From the NCBI GenBank assembly GCA_015680685.1, contig MNCI01004870.1, forward strand, positions 5,115 to 69,114: a DNA stretch of 64,000 nucleotides. Direction: 5' to 3'. Both the position numbers and the translations under genes were made by a program. This DNA comes from Gnetum montanum. Lineage: Eukaryota > Streptophyta > Gnetopsida > Gnetales > Gnetaceae. The notes under the pieces were generated by a model. It did not search any database, was not told the origin of the DNA, and saw nothing but the letters and a program-made list of their open reading frames with translations. Below, piece by piece: positions 1 through 10,819 of the stretch (its first letter is position 1; each line of letters opens with the position of its first letter).

Positions 1-598
1 ACATGATTTTTATATCTTTTATCTTTTTAATGTCTTACGCTAATAGGGGAAGGTGAAGAGAACTAAGTGACTAACTTTCATTAACTATTTACTAACTAAG
101 TTCTAATTGTCCTAGCACCAGTATCTGTTCCCACTTGCCGCACACACCTTGAACCAGTGCAACGCTGTTGGGATTACCAAACACTACTCGTTACTGGGTT
201 ACCAAGCATTACACACGTGCTCAAAGCAGTCGTACTAAATACACTTAACTAAGAGAGTCAAGAGTTTAGAGAGATTTAATTATCTAGGAAAGCAATTAAA
301 CATTTAACAATAATTAATCCATGTTTAGCTTAGTCCACATGCTGCAAGGTTTATCAGAAAGTTCGTCTTTATTGCCGTACACAAATGTGTGGTTAAGTAC
401 AATTTGCCTGAATAAAGATCCGTTCACTTTAAGACTCCTAGTGCGGGCACATGGAAATTATTCTAACTCTGGAATCGTAAAACTTCTATAGTTTGGCTAA
501 GGGTCTAAATCTAAGTGTCTAAAATAGGGAAAATCGCCTCTTATTTATAGACATTGTGGCGGGCCGCGATATCACGTATGCGATATCATGGCTCATCA
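1..598 (-). repeat. LTR of a fifth gypsy element, cut by the window edge
   Basis: Read on the minus strand, this LTR starts TGATGAGCC at 598 and runs off the window before its 3' end; comparison with Element D suggests a little under 200 bases are missing. It shares with the LTRs of A, C and D the body containing repeated TTGGTAACCCAG-like units, the sequence around 370-420, and a TATA box (minus strand, about 541-550). Its U3 carries GATATC palindromes (560-590) like Element B, not the GACGAGGCC type of C and D. No polypurine tract borders base 598, so it is either a 5' LTR of an element lying to the left or a solo LTR; the window cannot tell which. Confidence 0.85.
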
Positions 599-2762
599 GC
601 TACTAAACGAGGTTAGGTTTTTGCTCATGTAGTAACCTCTTGGGGCCTTGCTTGATCAGATGAGCATTAAGGCTTTAGATGAAGAAGAAGAATGGAAAAA
701 TGTTTTCAATATCATGATCTATATTCCTTGTTGTGCATCCATATGATCATTAGATAGCTTATTTCTAGTTCCCATTCATTATTATAGCATTGTTTAAAGA
801 GTTAGAAAATTAAACATGGGTTAATGTGGACAATCTTTTGGCTAAGATGCCAACTATGAGTTAACAGGACTTCATTATGAAAAATAAATAATTATCATCA
901 TAATGTTGGACCAAGAGATAAACTTTTTTGGGAATTATTATTGCTTGTACTTTGTTATGGAAAATAAATAATTATCATTATAACATTGGATTAGGAATTA
1001 TTGGATGTAATTTCTTGGCCACTTGTCAACACAAAATTCAAGGCTAAACAACTACCATGATGAGAATTATTTAACATTAGTTTTGATTTTTTTCAACATG
1101 AAAATCAATTCTTAGTAAATCCATTCTTAAATTTCATTAATTTGAAAATTAAAAAAATTCTCTTAGTTAAATAATAGGTATATATTATACATATATAGCT
1201 AAACCTATTAAGAAACATACAAACTTATGGTTATGATTTATTTGCTCTCATGGATTATTTTGGCTATCAAAACAAAATTTCATGGCCAACATTGAAGAAT
1301 TTTTTCCTTGTAAACTAAGATGAAATAAAGTGTTGCTAGATGAGATTAGTAGGAGTAAACTTTCTCATGGTTATGAATGAAGTATTAGAAGCTTTTCAAA
1401 TTTGGTTGTAAGAATGAAACTCCGAAAAGACCCCTAAATCCATTGGGTCTTTCCTTTTTGTTGATTTAGAGTTTCTCCTCTTTATGGTGCTCCTTTGCTT
1501 TTATACAAATTTATACAAATTAGCACAGGAGCATTGCATAAGTTAGTTTCACAAACTAGTACTTTTGGTTTGTCAACATTCATCTTTATTTTTGTATATT
1601 ATTTTAATTGATGTAACATTACTTAGAGTTTGGTTTTAAACCTACTTTAAACAACTCTAATATATCAGGATCTATCTAATGAATCAATAAAATAAAGTAA
1701 TTGTAACTTTGATCTATTAAATGACTGTGATTCGTAAATTTTTCCACAGTTATAAGTATGAAGCAGTGTCATTCCTTAAACATTAAACCCCTCAAATTTC
1801 CACAATGCTAATAGCGTGCAAGAAATGATACAGATTACAATGGAACCACAAAACCTGGACACTAAATCCCATAAATTCCACAAGTTCCAAGACTATGCAA
1901 CTTAGAACACAATCATCTCACACTCTGGAAAAAGATTGCAGAGTAGGAAGCTCCACAATCCCTACAAGATGACCCTCAATGCAAGGAACAGTGACTAGGA
2001 TTTCTTCCCTTCCTTTCATTTCATAAGGCTCGTTTCCCATAGCCAAGATCCCACAGAACACACTGACGTACACACAATATGCCACACTGACCGTTATTGA
2101 CACAAACACATAACACTAATTAACAGTTATTTTCATAGTCCGATTTCTCTCTGCAGGGATGTTCAGGTAAAAAGTGTATTCATCATACTTGGTAATCTTT
2201 TTTTTTTTTTTTTCTTAAATTTTTGTGAAGCAATGATATCGTTTTATAAATTCTTACATGCAGCAACTAAATATCATTTACGGTTTTGGCAAGTCATTTC
2301 TGAGGAATGTATTCGAAGAAGATCGTGACAATGCAATCAACTGCAGATATGGGAATATGAAAAATCAAAGGATATCCCACATATCGAATCGTAAAGAATA
2401 AATAATACATAATTTTACGAGTATTTAATCATAACACTTTGAGCTTTACATGGAAGTAAAAAGTGTTTTAAAATTTAAAATTTAATCTGATGATCCGAAA
2501 TAACTGAGTTCACCAATTTACAAAAATTAACTTCACGGCTGGTAAAACGAGGAACGCTTAATATACCAGAGTCTACTCATTCTAGACAGAGCAGTTTTGC
2601 CAATATTACCGTGTAATTCAAAAGCCAGAATCATCCTCTCAACCTCCGGTTTCCATAACAAGATCCAACTCAAATGAAATATATTAAGTTATAAGCCCAC
2701 CCATGGATCACAGTAATTAACCTCACTCTTTCGGTCATTTGGTCTAACGAATCAAAGACCAA
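599..2762. other. AT-rich intergenic DNA
   Basis: No reading frame here has recognisable protein similarity; the short open frames look like chance. I see a poly-T run near 2200 and nothing else I can name. The right part is the 3' flank of the PADRE gene, which reads leftward. Confidence 0.6.
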
Positions 2763-3075
2763 CCACAACTTCGTAGAAAAGTGATGATCACCTGGGTTTA
2801 CCTCACAGTAATCTAAAACAAGTATTCACAAATCTCCACGGTTTGGTTCATTTCATTCAGGATTATTCCCACACAGCTTTGCATGTGCTAATGCAGAAGG
2901 CTAGTAGTGAGCAACCTCCACAACTTCATTGAAAAGTGATGATGACCTGGGTTTACCTTACAGTAATCTAAAATAATTATTCACGTGTCTCCACAGTTGA
3001 ATCATTTCATTCAGGATTATTCCTCACAACAAACTATGCCATGTACTAATGGACAAAGCTTGCAGTGAGCATTCT
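2763..3075. repeat. 155-bp tandem duplication including the PADRE gene 3' end
   Basis: Two imperfect direct copies, 2763-2917 and 2918 to about 3075, share the blocks CCACAACTTC, AAAAGTGATGAT, CCTGGGTTTACCT, ACAGTAATCTAAAA and TCATTTCATTCAGGATTATTCC. The right copy contains the last codons and stop of the PADRE gene. Read on the minus strand, the left copy keeps a matching tail: RLLTTSLLH plus stop, against RMLTASFVH plus stop in the live gene. The extra copy is therefore a relic terminal coding segment lying in the 3' flank. Confidence 0.85.
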
Positions 3076-3681
3076 AACACATGCAGATCTCACAGAAACA
3101 GAAGATGAACAAGAAACAAAGAGAGGGGTAGCCTCAGAGATGGTGGCTAGCCTAGGCTTCCAAGGCCTCTTTATGGGACCCACCTGATCAGTGCCGATGA
3201 TCCCTCCTCCTCCTCCTGCTGCAACTCTGCAACCCTTTCTATTGCTGGCAACAACATCAGAGATAAAGGATGAAGAAATCTTGACTTGCAGAGAATCCCC
3301 TTTCCTGTGGATCTTGAAAGGCCTGGAAGCAGCAGCAGCAGCACTGTTGAGATTCCCTCCTGCTGCTGCAACAGTGGAGATCAGAGTGGCAACCTTGGAT
3401 GCAGTGATGGCCTGGCCAAAACTGTGGATGGGCAGCACAAAGTAGGCATGGCCTGTTTTCAGATCATCATTTGCAGGGATGGCAGTGGGGGGTCTGCCTA
3501 TGAAGAATGCCTCACAGTTGCAGACCCTGAACCCTGGGTTTCTCTCCATAACATCCCTGGCCTTGGCTGCCCCTCTCAGCACTTCAATTCCTCCATTGCC
3601 ATGCAGCAACATGATCTCCCCATCCCCACAAACTCTGCCTGCCTTTGCTCCTCTACTCAGGCTGCTGCTCTTGTTTCCCAT
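3046..3681 (-). CDS. PADRE (DUF4228) domain protein
   Basis: This 211-residue single-exon gene encodes a plant PADRE-domain protein, a family linked by expression studies to stress and defence responses; its biochemical role is unknown. The N-terminal MGNKSSS fits an N-myristoylation signal (Gly2, Ser6), suggesting membrane attachment. Family marks are the G-D-G turn near residues 19-21, NPGFRVC at 48-54, IGRP at 61-64 and DDLKTGHAYFVLP at 72-84. An Ala/Gly/Ser-rich linker (about 105-125) and a Gly-rich run near 165-172 follow. The frame stays open 21 codons upstream to a Met at 3744, but I prefer the Met at 3681: it yields the myristoylation motif usual in the family and lies a normal distance from the TATA box at 3795-3804, whereas the extra 21 residues are a basic, UTR-like stretch. 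No frameshift or stop; it appears intact. Confidence 0.9.
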   Translation of the reverse strand: MGNKSSSLSRGAKAGRVCGDGEIMLLHGNGGIEVLRGAAKARDVMERNPGFRVCNCEAFFIGRPPTAIPANDDLKTGHAYFVLPIHSFGQAITASKVATLISTVAAAGGNLNSAAAAASRPFKIHRKGDSLQVKISSSFISDVVASNRKGCRVAAGGGGGIIGTDQVGPIKRPWKPRLATISEATPLFVSCSSSVSVRSACVRMLTASFVH

Positions 3682-3794
3682 TCTTTTCCTTTTCTTCAAT
3701 CCAACCTTGGAATCAAGGATCATCACCCTCCCAAACCTTTTCAAGTTACTGCAATAAGGCTCAAACCCATGTCTTCCAACTTATGAATTGCCAT

Positions 3795-3804
3795 GGTTAT
3801 ATAG
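3795..3804 (-). promoter_or_regulatory. TATA box of the PADRE gene
   Basis: The minus strand reads CTATATAACC, about 115 bases upstream of the preferred ATG at 3681. That spacing allows transcription to start near 3770 with a leader of roughly 90 bases. Confidence 0.6.
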
Positions 3805-5030
3805 AAGAAAAATGGAAAAAATGCAGAGTGGCCAGTACTGAGTAGTGGGTCTGGTTGTGTTGGGAGATTGGGTTCATGCCATGTCAACCTGATTGGTGCA
3901 TGTGGTGGCACAGTGGCTGCACCTTCTTGACATGGAGAGGACAACAGGAATGGGTTAGCATGAGGTTCAGTAGTGTCTGCAATGGAAGGAATTCTGGGGT
4001 CCCATTTTCTGTGGTTTATTCGGTCCAGATTTCTTCCACACCTTGGCTTGTTTCTCCCATCTTCTCTGGTTTGTTCGATTCTTTTTTTTTTTCTTTTTTA
4101 CCCACCTTGGCTTCTTCTCCAACATGGACAACGCATGCATTGTCGTATTTGGCCATATCCTATCACCTTTTCCACATCATGTCCTTTGACTGTCTCTGCT
4201 GTGAAGCACATACAATTTCTGTACCAAATTCATCTCTTTTCCAGTAAACCATGCTTTTTGTTTTACCACTAAGAAGATGCTGGTTTGCATCAAGGCAGAT
4301 TTGGGCCCTAAAAAGCATGATAAGCTCTTTTTTCTTCTTGTTTTAGGATTTCGTAAATCTTCACGGTCCTTGTCAATCAGCATTATAATTTTAAGGATTT
4401 AAGTTAAAGTGGGATTTTTGTCGAGCTGTAAACAGTAATGAAATTAGGTTTGGGTTACATTCGTCATTGTTGTAAATGACAAGAATGTTTCCAGACTTTG
4501 TATGATATCAAATAAAGTTTAACCTCGTGAGCAGCTTTGAGGCTGTGTTCCATTACAGGTTCTGACATATTTTTTAAAGGCTTATCTAATTTTTTTAAAA
4601 AAAAAACTTACTTTTTAGTAGGGTCGTTTTCTCAAAGTGTTTCATACTTCACAAGTTCCATTCCACAGGATAAAAGTAAAATGCAAACGTCTCTTAAAAT
4701 GGACAAAACCTAACTTATTGTAAAGGTAACTTTTGCAAAGCATTTTCCTACTTAGATTAAATATGATTTTTTTAATTTTGCAATTTTTTATTTCAATTAA
4801 ATATTTTTTTTACATGGATCATGAAATCAAACTATTGGAAAGACTTACAAGCTTAAGTATTGATAGGAACTCCTAGTCCAACCTTGCATAGTAAAAGTAA
4901 TTCATAGTTTTTGTAAAAAATATTTTCTAAATTTTTGCAATACAATTTAATATGTAAATGGAACTGAAAATGAAAATGCTTAATTACATCTTTGTGAGAC
5001 TACAAAGGAACTATAAGAAAAAAAAAATTA
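3805..5030. other. Intergenic region upstream of the PADRE gene
   Basis: This holds the PADRE promoter region and then AT-rich DNA up to the 3' end of the LINE. Open frames at 3855-4272 overlap on both strands and show no protein pattern. A pyrimidine run lies at 4080-4100. I see no gene. Confidence 0.55.
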
Positions 5031-7311
5031 TTACAATTCTTTGATATAGTCATGATGGGGTCTTGAACACCTAATTAAGAAATAACCTAAAATTGACACC
5101 TTCGACTCAAACAAATGTGGCCAAGTTGTTGCCTTAATACTATATTTAAGTCTAAGAGCATTAAAGAAAGAGCACTTTAGAAAACTATGTTCTTCATCTT
5201 GCATTACTTCATGGATACAAAATTTGGATATGTATTGTTCTCTTTAAAGATTAATCCATCTCCTTATTTCAATCAATAGATAGTGAGATGCTACACGAGC
5301 ACATGTGATTACCACCTTACCATGTCTATAAATAGTAGCAAAATAATAAGTAGGTATTTTTGTTAAGGACCCTTCTCTAATCTACTACAAATAAAATTAC
5401 TTTTTGCCACATGGTGGTTCCCTCATGTGCTTCAATGCCTTCTGTCTAATCCTTGTTTTCAGATCCTTAAAGGTCAAATTTAAATCTTGATCTTCAATAT
5501 TCTATTTTTAACCCATTTTTCCTATTATTAAACCATATTTTTTCCTAAGTGACTTGTGGATAGTTGGACACCAGGTATAGCAAACATCTTTTTATAAAAC
5601 TATAAAAATGTTTGAAGAGTTGCAACTTCTATAGGTAGCCTATCTACTTCTGCTAATAAGATATCATTTGGAGTTTAAGCCTTTACTTGAAGTTTCTCTA
5701 GTAAACATTATTTTTGGACATATTCCAAACATTTCTATTACACTACAAGTAAATTGGGTTCCCAAGTTTCACAACTATATAATAGACTTGGCTAAACAAG
5801 TTGATTGTACATTTGCTTGCAAACCTCCCATGCCCAAATTTGTTTTTTGTGCACATTTACTACAAACTAAATAAAAAGCATGTATCTTTTTTGAAACCCT
5901 CTAAGTATTACAGTCTTGACAAGAATATCTATTTGAAACTGAGATGCCTAAATATACTTATACAATGTGACAATTTCAATTTTTTTGACCTAATATAAAA
6001 ATCGTCTGCAAAAGATCTTATACCACACACCATTAGTTTGGTTTTGCTAATATTGACTTTCGTACCTAAGATAGTACAAAAATCATCTAAATTTTGAAGC
6101 ATAAACTTCAATTTTTGCTATAAAGACTACATCATTAGTAAACATTCAAATATCCACATGAAAATTTCTAGCTTTAATAGAATCCAATGTAATAGAGGAT
6201 ATCCATTATTCTAATTTGTCAATGAAAATGCCAAATAAAGTGGGTAAAAGTGAACATCCTTGCTTTAGCCCAATATTTCTATTTAAAATGTACTTTTCCT
6301 ATGTATTGTTATTCAAGAACATAATTTGTACTAAACTATACAACTTCTGAATAGCATATAGAAGTTCTTCAAGAATATTAATATCCCACAATCGCCTCCA
6401 CAATTTATATTGAATAACAAAGTCATAAGCTTTGGAAAAATCCATAAGGCAAAGATAAACCTTATTAGATAGTCCTTTAGCCTAGTCCATACAAAACCTT
6501 AATATAATCAAGTGATCCACTATGGAGTGATGTTGCCTAAAACATGCTTGTGAACTTGCCCAAACATTGTTTAATTCTAACCAACTATTAAACCTTCTCT
6601 CAAGAATATTACCTAATAATTTTGCAAGAAAGTGGCTGAACATAATGAGTCTATAATTTTTAATGTTATTTTTATCATCTTCTTTGAACAACATTTCTAC
6701 TCTATTGATGCACCTTCTAGAAGCCCATTCTAGAGAGATGAATTTAAAAGCTTACAAACTTGTATACAAACCATGGTTCCTTCCCATTTAAGCAACTTTG
6801 CATACAAGCCTAAAGCATCTATTTCTTTACTAGAAGCTAGTCAAGCTAATTGTTCCTCTATCTCAATTTGAATGATGTATAGAGGCATGTGAGAGGTGGG
6901 GTGGATAGACAACTTGTTTATGTTTAAAGAGAGCTTCAAAGAAATTAGTAATTGCTCAAAAATCAAATTTCTATGTTTTTTTGGTCTTTTTTCATTACCA
7001 AAAAGTTGCTAAATGCCTTAGGATTCTTCTTAATCATATTAAGGAGTTGTGCTTGATGCTCCCTGATAAATTTTCTTTTCTTCCACCAAATAAGATTCTT
7101 GTATATTTAATGACCTATGGATCATGATTAGCTCTTTTAACTTACAATCAAGCTTGTATACACTCAATGTCATACTACAAATTTTTTCCCCTACCTTTTG
7201 ACAATGATGTCACATTAGAGGAAACCATTAGTAGAAATTCTATAATGTTCTTATCACCTTCATTATGAGCCTAAATTCTATTAACTTCCTCTCTATATTG
7301 TTGTTGATTAT
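5031..7311 (-). pseudogene. LINE ORF2, 3' part: reverse transcriptase and C-terminal zinc region
   Basis: Read leftward, broken frames spell the late part of a non-LTR retrotransposon polyprotein. At 6694-6482 the RT signature KNNIKNYR, then LAKLLGN and QACFRQHHSIVDHLI, is clear. At about 6110-5990 comes the late RT segment NLDDFCTILGTKVNISKTK. Near 5210-5160 is the C-terminal HEVMQDEEHSFLKC stretch, typical of the zinc-binding region after plant LINE RTs. The frame closes with tandem stops at about 5031. Many stops and several frameshifts make it dead. The LINE is split by Element A at 7312; its endonuclease half lies at 26259 onward, and the reading frame continues across the junction once A and one ATTAT copy are ignored. 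Confidence 0.85.
7307..7311. repeat. Target-site duplication of Element A, left copy
   Basis: ATTAT directly precedes the TGATGAATC terminus of Element A and matches 26259-26263 exactly. Confidence 0.9.
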
Positions 7312-8169
7312 TGATGAATCACGTTTTGACATGCTCCAATATTGAATATTCGATATCGAAGCCTCAATATTGGATACCTAATGTCGAAGCCTAAGACGCA
7401 ATGTCGAATATCTGATATTGTGGGGTATATGTCAGTCTATAAATATAGTGCTTGGGCTCACGATTTTCAGATAGTTTTTCATAGTTTTGTCATAGCATAG
7501 AGAAGCTCTTGCAGTTTGTTTTCTCTAGAGTTAGAATATTTTCTGAGTGCCCGTAGTAGGAGTTTGAGTGTGTATGGATCTTTGTTTCAACACTAATGTA
7601 CCTAAGCACAGCAATGTGACGGGAATAAAAATGAACCCTTTTGATAATCCTTGCAATACTGAGAATAGATTAATGTTTCCATTAATGCATTTGATATTCA
7701 TGCACTTTACTTTAATGCACTTTAATTAGGCAATTAATTTCCAATTGTTAACACAATCGCAACCACTTTAAGCATACATGTAGCACTTGGTAACCCATAA
7801 ACATTTAATGTTTGGTAACCTAGTAGTGCTACATACATTCAAGATGTGTCTAGGGAGTGGGAATGGATACTTGTGTTAAGCTAGCTAGGTGGTAGGTTAA
7901 TTAGATATTACATTCCTCTACCTTTCATTCTTGTTCTAGGTGATTAAATTTATAAAATACAAAATGATAAAAATCATATACCTTAGTTGCACTTAACCAT
8001 ATACTTGTACTTCATGAGAGGAACTGAGAAGACAACAATCGTTTCGATTAGATTTCACGTCTTAGAACCAGTGTACTTAAGAACTTAAGGCTTGCAAAAT
8101 TCAACTAGATCACGTGTGAATGCTTGTGATTCCTATAGTTGGGCATAGGGGGTACCTCGCCACTCCTCA
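7312..8169 (+). repeat. Element A 5' LTR
   Basis: It begins TGATGAATC and ends CTCCTCA just before the PBS. The U3 start (7335-7430) is a run of CGATATCGAAGCC, CAATATTGG and AATGTCGAA units, a mixture of the two U3 repeat types in this window. The TATA box CTATAAATATAG lies at about 7437-7448. A body region near 7780-7840 has repeated GGTAACC units. It is 858 bases against 770 in the 3' LTR, mainly because the 3' copy lacks part of the U3 repeats. Confidence 0.9.
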
Positions 8170-8170
8170 T

Positions 8171-8188
8171 TGGCACCGTTGTTGAGGA
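8171..8188 (+). other. Primer-binding site (tRNA-Asp), Element A
   Basis: TGGCACCGTTGTTGAGGA follows the LTR end. The complement of the plant tRNA-Asp(GUC) 3' end is TGGCGCCGTTGCCGGGGA. The four differences are all G-to-A or C-to-T. Confidence 0.8.
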
Positions 8189-8329
8189 CTTTTTAGTTGT
8201 TATGTGCACTATCTAGGATTAGTGAAATATTATTCAAATCATTGGAATGAACCTAAGAGTCATATCACATCTTAAGATTACTACAACAATATTTAGAAGC
8301 ACACTACAATTTTTATTTCCTAACATAAA

Positions 8330-10220
8330 ATATCTTCTTCTCATAGGAGCAATTCTTTGCCCAAGTTTGACGGAGTACATTAGCTGGTGCCTCAAAAATA
8401 TTGAGTGGTATATGTTCATCTTGATGAGTATGTACCAAATTTCACCTTCATCCTACATCAGGATGAACAGTTGTGGTGGCGTGACATCGAGGGCAACATT
8501 ATGGTCCTGCCCGATTGATTTGTTCCTGTAATGCTTCAAAAAATGCTTAGAAAATGGGGTCTCTGAGGACTTCATGTTGAGTACATTGTGTAGGATAGTG
8601 ACGCTAAGGATTATCATCCCACTGAGGCACATCTAAGGGATCACCAGCTAGGACAACATCATGAATCTGCAAAGGGAAAAAGATTTAATGATTCCCCATT
8701 TTTGTTATACCAAAAAGATGGTGGAGAGCCCTTCTCTGGGGGTTTTCCATTCAGTGAAATTTCTCTCTTTAACTCCAGTGAAGGAGGTCAAAACTAGAAC
8801 TTGCAATCTACGATTCACAATCCTAGTTCTGCAAGAATGGATCTAATGACAAATAAGGATACAAAGAGGCAAGTCAAGGTAGAGATACAGATAAGAAACA
8901 AGATCATGATTGTGGTTGCGATCACTGAAGAGGTGGTAATAGGCACTGTGATGGTGCTAGTCCTCCTTCCTCTTTACCTTCGTCATCATCCTCTTCTTCT
9001 TCTGGCTTTGATTGTGATTGCAAGGGGTGAGACTGTGATGGAGGTGATGGATGAGATCAAAATGATCAAAGGGATCATTAGGAAAGGCAACACCAAGGGC
9101 ATGGGAATTCAAGAGAGATGCGATGCCATGAACAAAGGGGTAGTAGAGGGCATTAGAGGCATCAAAATCAAGGCCTTGATGAGCCTTTGCTTGCTACTTA
9201 GAGAATGTTAAACATCACAAAGATAGTACAAATTCCAACAAGGCATGTAAAGGATAGTTGGATCAAGAGGCTAGATATGAATAATATCCCTAGGTTCGAA
9301 GTGGGATATAACTTAGATCCATAGAACCATCTCCAAGCTTTTCAATATGCATGTGCCTTTAAAAATATAGATTATGAGTGGCAAAAAATTAAGTTGTTCC
9401 CAGGGACACTCATTAAAGAAGTAAAGAACTAGTACCAGTCCTTAGAATCGAAATTTATCAAACGATGGAGTACAATGCTTGAATTATTTAATGACAAATA
9501 TCAAACATACTTTAGAGTGTCCAACTTGAGAAGGAAAATCCAAGGATGGAAACAAGGAATGCACGAACCCTTGGATGCCACCATTAGTTGATACTATTCC
9601 TTAATGCACAGATGTCCTAGCCATGGTTATTCTTAATTAAATCAACTTCGTCACATTGTAGATGAGCTTTGATCTGAAACAAGGAGAACCCTTGGTGTCT
9701 ATGCCCAATGGTGACTATCAGAATTAAGTGCCCATTAGATCCAAAAATTGATTGAGTAGGTAGCTAAAGAAGAAGTTGAATTAAGAAAATGAGAAAGTGT
9801 AGAAGAGTATAATCGCAATCCTTTCATTCGCAAAAGGAAGGTTCAATTTTTTGATAGTAAGGAAGAATCAACACTTGATGAGGTGGTGAATAGGAAAGAC
9901 TTGCTACTTCAAAAATTTCAATATGAAATTATGGCCAAGGTTGATCAATTCTGGGACTCCATGGATAGCATATTTCAAGCTGTCCTAAAAATTTCTAAAG
10001 AGTCCAAAGAATAGGATAGTGATCGTGAATACAGGAGGTGCAAGAAAGTTGAATGTGCCTATCAAAGAGGTAAGGGAAAGATTATTGCAATTGAGGAAGT
10101 TTCGAGAAGTAAATCAAATGATGATGGTGAGTGTAGTGTCTACCATTATGAACATTCTAAAGGATGTTGTCCTATTTTGTCACACTTATAGGAATCTAGG
10201 GTGTATGGCTTGAATCCATG
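8330..10220 (+). pseudogene. Element A gag
   Basis: By comparison with the intact start in Element D, the initiator is at 8330 and is now ATA. The N-terminal part includes DEYVPNFTFILHQDEQL (about 8420-8470); then come a Ser- and charge-rich linker and the Retrotrans_gag core at about 9270-9720, with LDMNNI-like, LQAFQ, RTLI and SLE-x-KFIKRWSTMLELFND segments. It ends with a Cys/His cluster near 10125-10170 (C-x2-Y-x3-H-x4-C, second Cys mutated) followed by SHL. Gag would form the particle and bind element RNA. Stops and frameshifts break it. A Pro/Gln/Tyr-rich, also broken linker runs from here to about 10820. Confidence 0.8.
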
Positions 10221-10819
10221 ACTAGCACAAAGGCAAACACCTAGAAGATTGCCTTATCCTCAAGGCAATTCTAGGTAGTTCCACCAACAACAACAATATT
10301 ATCCAAGTGGAACTCCACTGCAACCATATGAGTAATATCAATAGTGGTAGCAGCAACAGTCATGGACGTTGGCACCACCAAGGCAGCAATACCCTTACTG
10401 ACAACTTGATCCATATGGGTATTACGTTTAGCAACCCCTATCTCCATGTGACCTCTCTAATCATGTCTCTACTTTTCAATCTCACTACCACCCTTCTAAT
10501 TATTATTGAACTCATTTCCCACATGTAAGGAGGGATACCACCTTTTACTCTTATCCTCCTCCTATTTTTGCATAGCTTCCTCCTTCATTCGCACAGCTAC
10601 CACCTACTCCACCTATGCAGGGTGAACTCCTAACTCAATCGCAACAACGTAATGTTACTAGGGCTATTAATCTACAACTGGTTCATCAACTGAGTGCTTT
10701 AGATACTTGATCAAAGAAAAGACCTTTCTTTTGACCATGCAGTCTACCTAAGCCCTCAAATACACCTTTGGTTGACAACCTTGTCCCTCCATCTTCCTTT
10801 GTATCAAATTCCTTTGAGT

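Noticed and set aside
3191-3786. Plus-strand frames opposite the PADRE gene (up to 166 residues)
   Set aside because: They are shadows of the GC-richer minus-strand gene, which alone shows domain motifs.
8801-9211. 136-residue hydrophobic plus-strand frame
   Set aside because: Alternative frame of the Ser- and charge-rich gag linker; the same false frame recurs at 30007-30315 and 54653-54342 in the homologous linkers.
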